A stretch of DNA of 64,000 nt from Paenibacillus etheri (GTDB lineage: Bacteria; Bacillota; Bacilli; Paenibacillales; Paenibacillaceae). The first letter of the stretch is position 1. Every line of letters begins with the position of its first letter. Shown piece after piece: positions 62,311-64,000 of this stretch. Made by a program: the position numbers and the translations under genes. The stretch spans positions 1 through 64,000 of the forward strand of contig NZ_LCZJ02000033.1 in NCBI RefSeq assembly GCF_001012825.1. The letters are read 5' to 3'. Below the pieces are notes generated by a model. It was not told the DNA's origin and made no database searches. It was given only the letters and a program-made list of their open reading frames with translations.

Positions 62311-63351
62311 ATGGTAGGGGAAAACTCGCTAGACACGCCTGGAAAGACCTTTTTTCTAAATTTACGTTTTGTTCTCATTGTCACTGTAATCGTTGGAAAC
62401 GCCATAGAACCACTGATAGGATCAATGAGCAGCTTGCATAGCTTATATATGTGGATCTTCAGCTTTCATATGCCGCTCTTCGTGCTCGTTACGGGCTTTT
62501 TTGCCAATAAACACCTTACGGGTACACAAGGCCGTCGCATTATCATGCAAATCGGATTGCAGTACATTATTTTTCAAAGCCTCTACTCTGTGCTAGACGC
62601 CACCATATATCAGGTACAGGGTATTCATCATTCCTTTTTCGCCCCCTATTTGCTCTTATGGTTCCTGGCAAGTCATGCCTTCTGGCGTATACTTATGATC
62701 GGGATGCGTAAATGGGCGCCTGCCACTCAATTCATTTTTGCTGTCGCCGCTGGAATTGCCGTTGGATACCTACAGCTTGATGGCGTATGGTTCAGCATTA
62801 GTCGCACTTTTGTATACCTGCCATTTTTCGTATTAGGTTATCATTTTTCGTTCCAGTCCTTTTCCCGTTTTTTTCAAAAATGGATTAAAATCACCGCTGC
62901 CGCAGTCTCCATCCTTCTATTACTTCTATTTGCTTCTTGGGGATCAGAATTGCCGATAGGCTGGCTTTACGGAAGTATGACCTACATGCAGCTTGGGCTT
63001 CAAGAATGGTACGCAGGAATTTATCGTCTGGCCGTTTATGGGCTGCAAATCACTGCTGCACTAGCGTTTATGGGGTGTATTCCTTACTCGCTCAGCCGGC
63101 TGACTGACTGGGGATCACGTACATTGTATGTCTTTCTACTTCACGGATTTATCGTTCGTTTTGCCGCCGTTTCTGGCCTTTACTCCTATATTAATCATTC
63201 CTTAGGTGCCGTCTTATTGGTGCTCTCGGCAGTCTTACTGACCATTCTCTTAGCCCAACCAAATGTAAAACGACTGATGCACCCTATTGTTGAGCCCCCC
63301 GTTGGCTGGATGATCACCCTACAGCGTGTTGCCTTACGGCGCTCATTATAA
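62311..63351 (+). CDS. Membrane acyltransferase (acyltransferase 3 / YkrP-like)
   Basis: 346 aa with about ten membrane helices. The N-terminal segment LNLRFVLIVTVIVGNAIEPL and SFHMPLFVLVTGFFANK carry the family pattern, in which a conserved histidine faces the membrane. FSSPHG-type features are lacking, but LYVFLLHGFIVRFAAV near the end is typical. It presumably O-acylates a sugar or wall polymer. Start ATG behind TTGGGGGGAAGTC. Confidence 0.8.
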   Translation: MVGENSLDTPGKTFFLNLRFVLIVTVIVGNAIEPLIGSMSSLHSLYMWIFSFHMPLFVLVTGFFANKHLTGTQGRRIIMQIGLQYIIFQSLYSVLDATIYQVQGIHHSFFAPYLLLWFLASHAFWRILMIGMRKWAPATQFIFAVAAGIAVGYLQLDGVWFSISRTFVYLPFFVLGYHFSFQSFSRFFQKWIKITAAAVSILLLLLFASWGSELPIGWLYGSMTYMQLGLQEWYAGIYRLAVYGLQITAALAFMGCIPYSLSRLTDWGSRTLYVFLLHGFIVRFAAVSGLYSYINHSLGAVLLVLSAVLLTILLAQPNVKRLMHPIVEPPVGWMITLQRVALRRSL

Positions 63352-63352
63352 G

Positions 63353-63386
63353 TAGCCTATCCCCTAGCGGATAGGTTTTTTTTATA
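63353..63386 (+). terminator. Intrinsic terminator of the acyltransferase gene
   Basis: GCCTATCC-CCTAGC-GGATAGGT followed by TTTTTTT, directly after the stop codon. Confidence 0.85.
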
Positions 63387-63525
63387 CTATTTAAGCTCGG
63401 TCTCCTCAAGAGAAACTTCACATTGTCCGGTAGAAAAAACGTGCTCTTTGTGATAGACTCACTAATAACAATGACTTCTCCGTTCTTTATAGGCGGGAAC
63501 CGTTTATACCAAAACAGCGGCATTT

Positions 63526-63584
63526 TTTATAGAATCGGCTTCGCCCTTCTTCTCTAGGAAGCTCGTCCCCGTTCATTCTATAAA
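63526..63584. repeat. Palindromic element upstream of ilvD
   Basis: TTTATAGAAT (63526-63535) and ATTCTATAAA (63575-63584) are perfect 10-bp inverted arms around CGGCTTCGCCCTTCTTCTCT and AGGAAGCTCGTCCCCGTTC. The interior shares TCTCTAGGA and GTTC with repeat family 1 copy B, so it may be a distant relative. The rest of the 317-bp gap holds no gene or recognised T-box. Confidence 0.5.
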
Positions 63585-63668
63585 CCGTATATACGCAGGT
63601 CTTTGGAGTTCATTGCGTTAATGCGACACTATATTTCATTGCAATTTATTTAGGGGGGAAATGTCAAT

Positions 63669-64000
63669 ATGGCAGCTAAGAAAATGCGTTCAGACATGAT
63701 TAAAAAGGGCTTTGACCGTGCTCCACACCGTAGTCTCCTGCGTGCAGCCGGAGTAAAAGAAGAAGATTTCGGAAAGCCGTTTATTGCGGTCTGCAATTCC
63801 TATATTGATATTGTTCCAGGTCATGTGCATCTTCAAGAGTTCGGTAAGATCGTTAAGGAAGCGATTCGTGAAGCTGGCGGCGTTCCTTTTGAGTTCAATA
63901 CGATCGGCGTAGATGACGGTATCGCAATGGGACATATCGGCATGCGTTATTCTCTACCAAGCCGTGAGATCATCGCTGACGCTTTGGAAACTGTCGTTTC
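63669..64000 (+). CDS. ilvD: Dihydroxy-acid dehydratase, N-terminal part (runs off window)
   Basis: First 110 codons only. Begins [20 protein letters not shown] and contains the IlvD N-terminal signature [31 protein letters not shown] (first iron-sulfur cysteine) and [20 protein letters not shown]. It catalyses a dehydration in valine, leucine and isoleucine synthesis. ATG at 63669 behind TTAGGGGGGAAATGTCAAT. Confidence 0.95.
   Translation, partial: MAAKKMRSDMIKKGFDRAPHRSLLRAAGVKEEDFGKPFIAVCNSYIDIVPGHVHLQEFGKIVKEAIREAGGVPFEFNTIGVDDGIAMGHIGMRYSLPSREIIADALETVV

Noticed and set aside
1-64000. CRISPR array, tRNA or rRNA genes
   Set aside because: No regularly spaced direct repeats and no tRNA or rRNA signature were seen on either strand when reading the intergenic regions.

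Overview
This window looks like the chromosome of a spore-forming, low-to-medium GC Gram-positive bacterium, most probably Paenibacillus or a close relative. The evidence is gene content: a LiaFSR-type cell-envelope stress module, CotF-like spore coat proteins, a Spo0E-like phosphatase, a probable gamma-type SASP, T-box leaders on thrS and pheS, a SAM-I riboswitch on metA-metI, GlcT antitermination of ptsG, and strong GGAGG ribosome binding sites throughout. Most genes lie on the minus strand. No rRNA, tRNA, CRISPR array, prophage or biosynthetic cluster was seen.

Layout. 1-97: right end of an IS3-family element. 204-3014: liaF-liaS-liaR, transcribed leftward. 3254-7999: a small SASP-like gene, a 3D-domain protein, thrS with its T-box, and an SPFH protein paired with a tiny ribbon-helix-helix protein. 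8212-11992: mqnC (futalosine pathway) and the SAM-riboswitch metA-metI operon. 12099-19627: corA, an HRDC protein, a ROK sugar kinase, a small 5'-3' exonuclease, a Spx/ArsC-like protein, an RluA pseudouridine synthase, a cobalamin adenosyltransferase and a Spo0E-like protein. 19813-27526: aminotransferase plus Lrp regulator, coat proteins, an FAD oxidoreductase, a zinc-ribbon protein, DUF350 and mutS2. 27677-32123: a YvlD-like membrane protein, a diguanylate cyclase, a CuA-type cupredoxin lipoprotein that appears to start at ATT, and a very long ZapA-coiled-coil protein. 32323-36572: pheT and pheS, unusually separated by 342 bp. 36742-37272: a graveyard of broken two-component and ABC permease genes. 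37653-47375: a second GGDEF protein, pullulanase, and glcT-ptsG-ptsH-ptsI. 47505-52106: a YthPQ-like ABC exporter and NfeD/flotillin behind an ECF-type (SigW-like) promoter. 52298-58493: an iron alcohol dehydrogenase and galK-galE-galT (Leloir pathway) with a divergent AraC regulator. 58570-63351: APH-like kinase, sirtuin, HAD phosphatase, alpha/beta hydrolase and membrane acyltransferase. 63669-64000: start of ilvD, cut by the window edge.

Functional links. GlcT reads through the ptsG leader to make the glucose PTS. The Leloir genes and pullulanase extend carbohydrate use. Lia, NfeD/flotillin and the SPFH protein fit membrane or envelope stress. Two separate families of short palindromic intergenic repeats occur: one with three copies (two of them bracketing the exonuclease gene), and one with two copies spaced exactly 17,500 bp apart, of which one separates pheS from pheT. 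The region is mostly housekeeping. The least explained items are the repeat families, the ATT-started CuA lipoprotein, the giant ZapA fusion, a palindrome plus terminator-like hairpin ahead of mqnC, and the scrambled pseudogenes at 36.7-37.3 kb.
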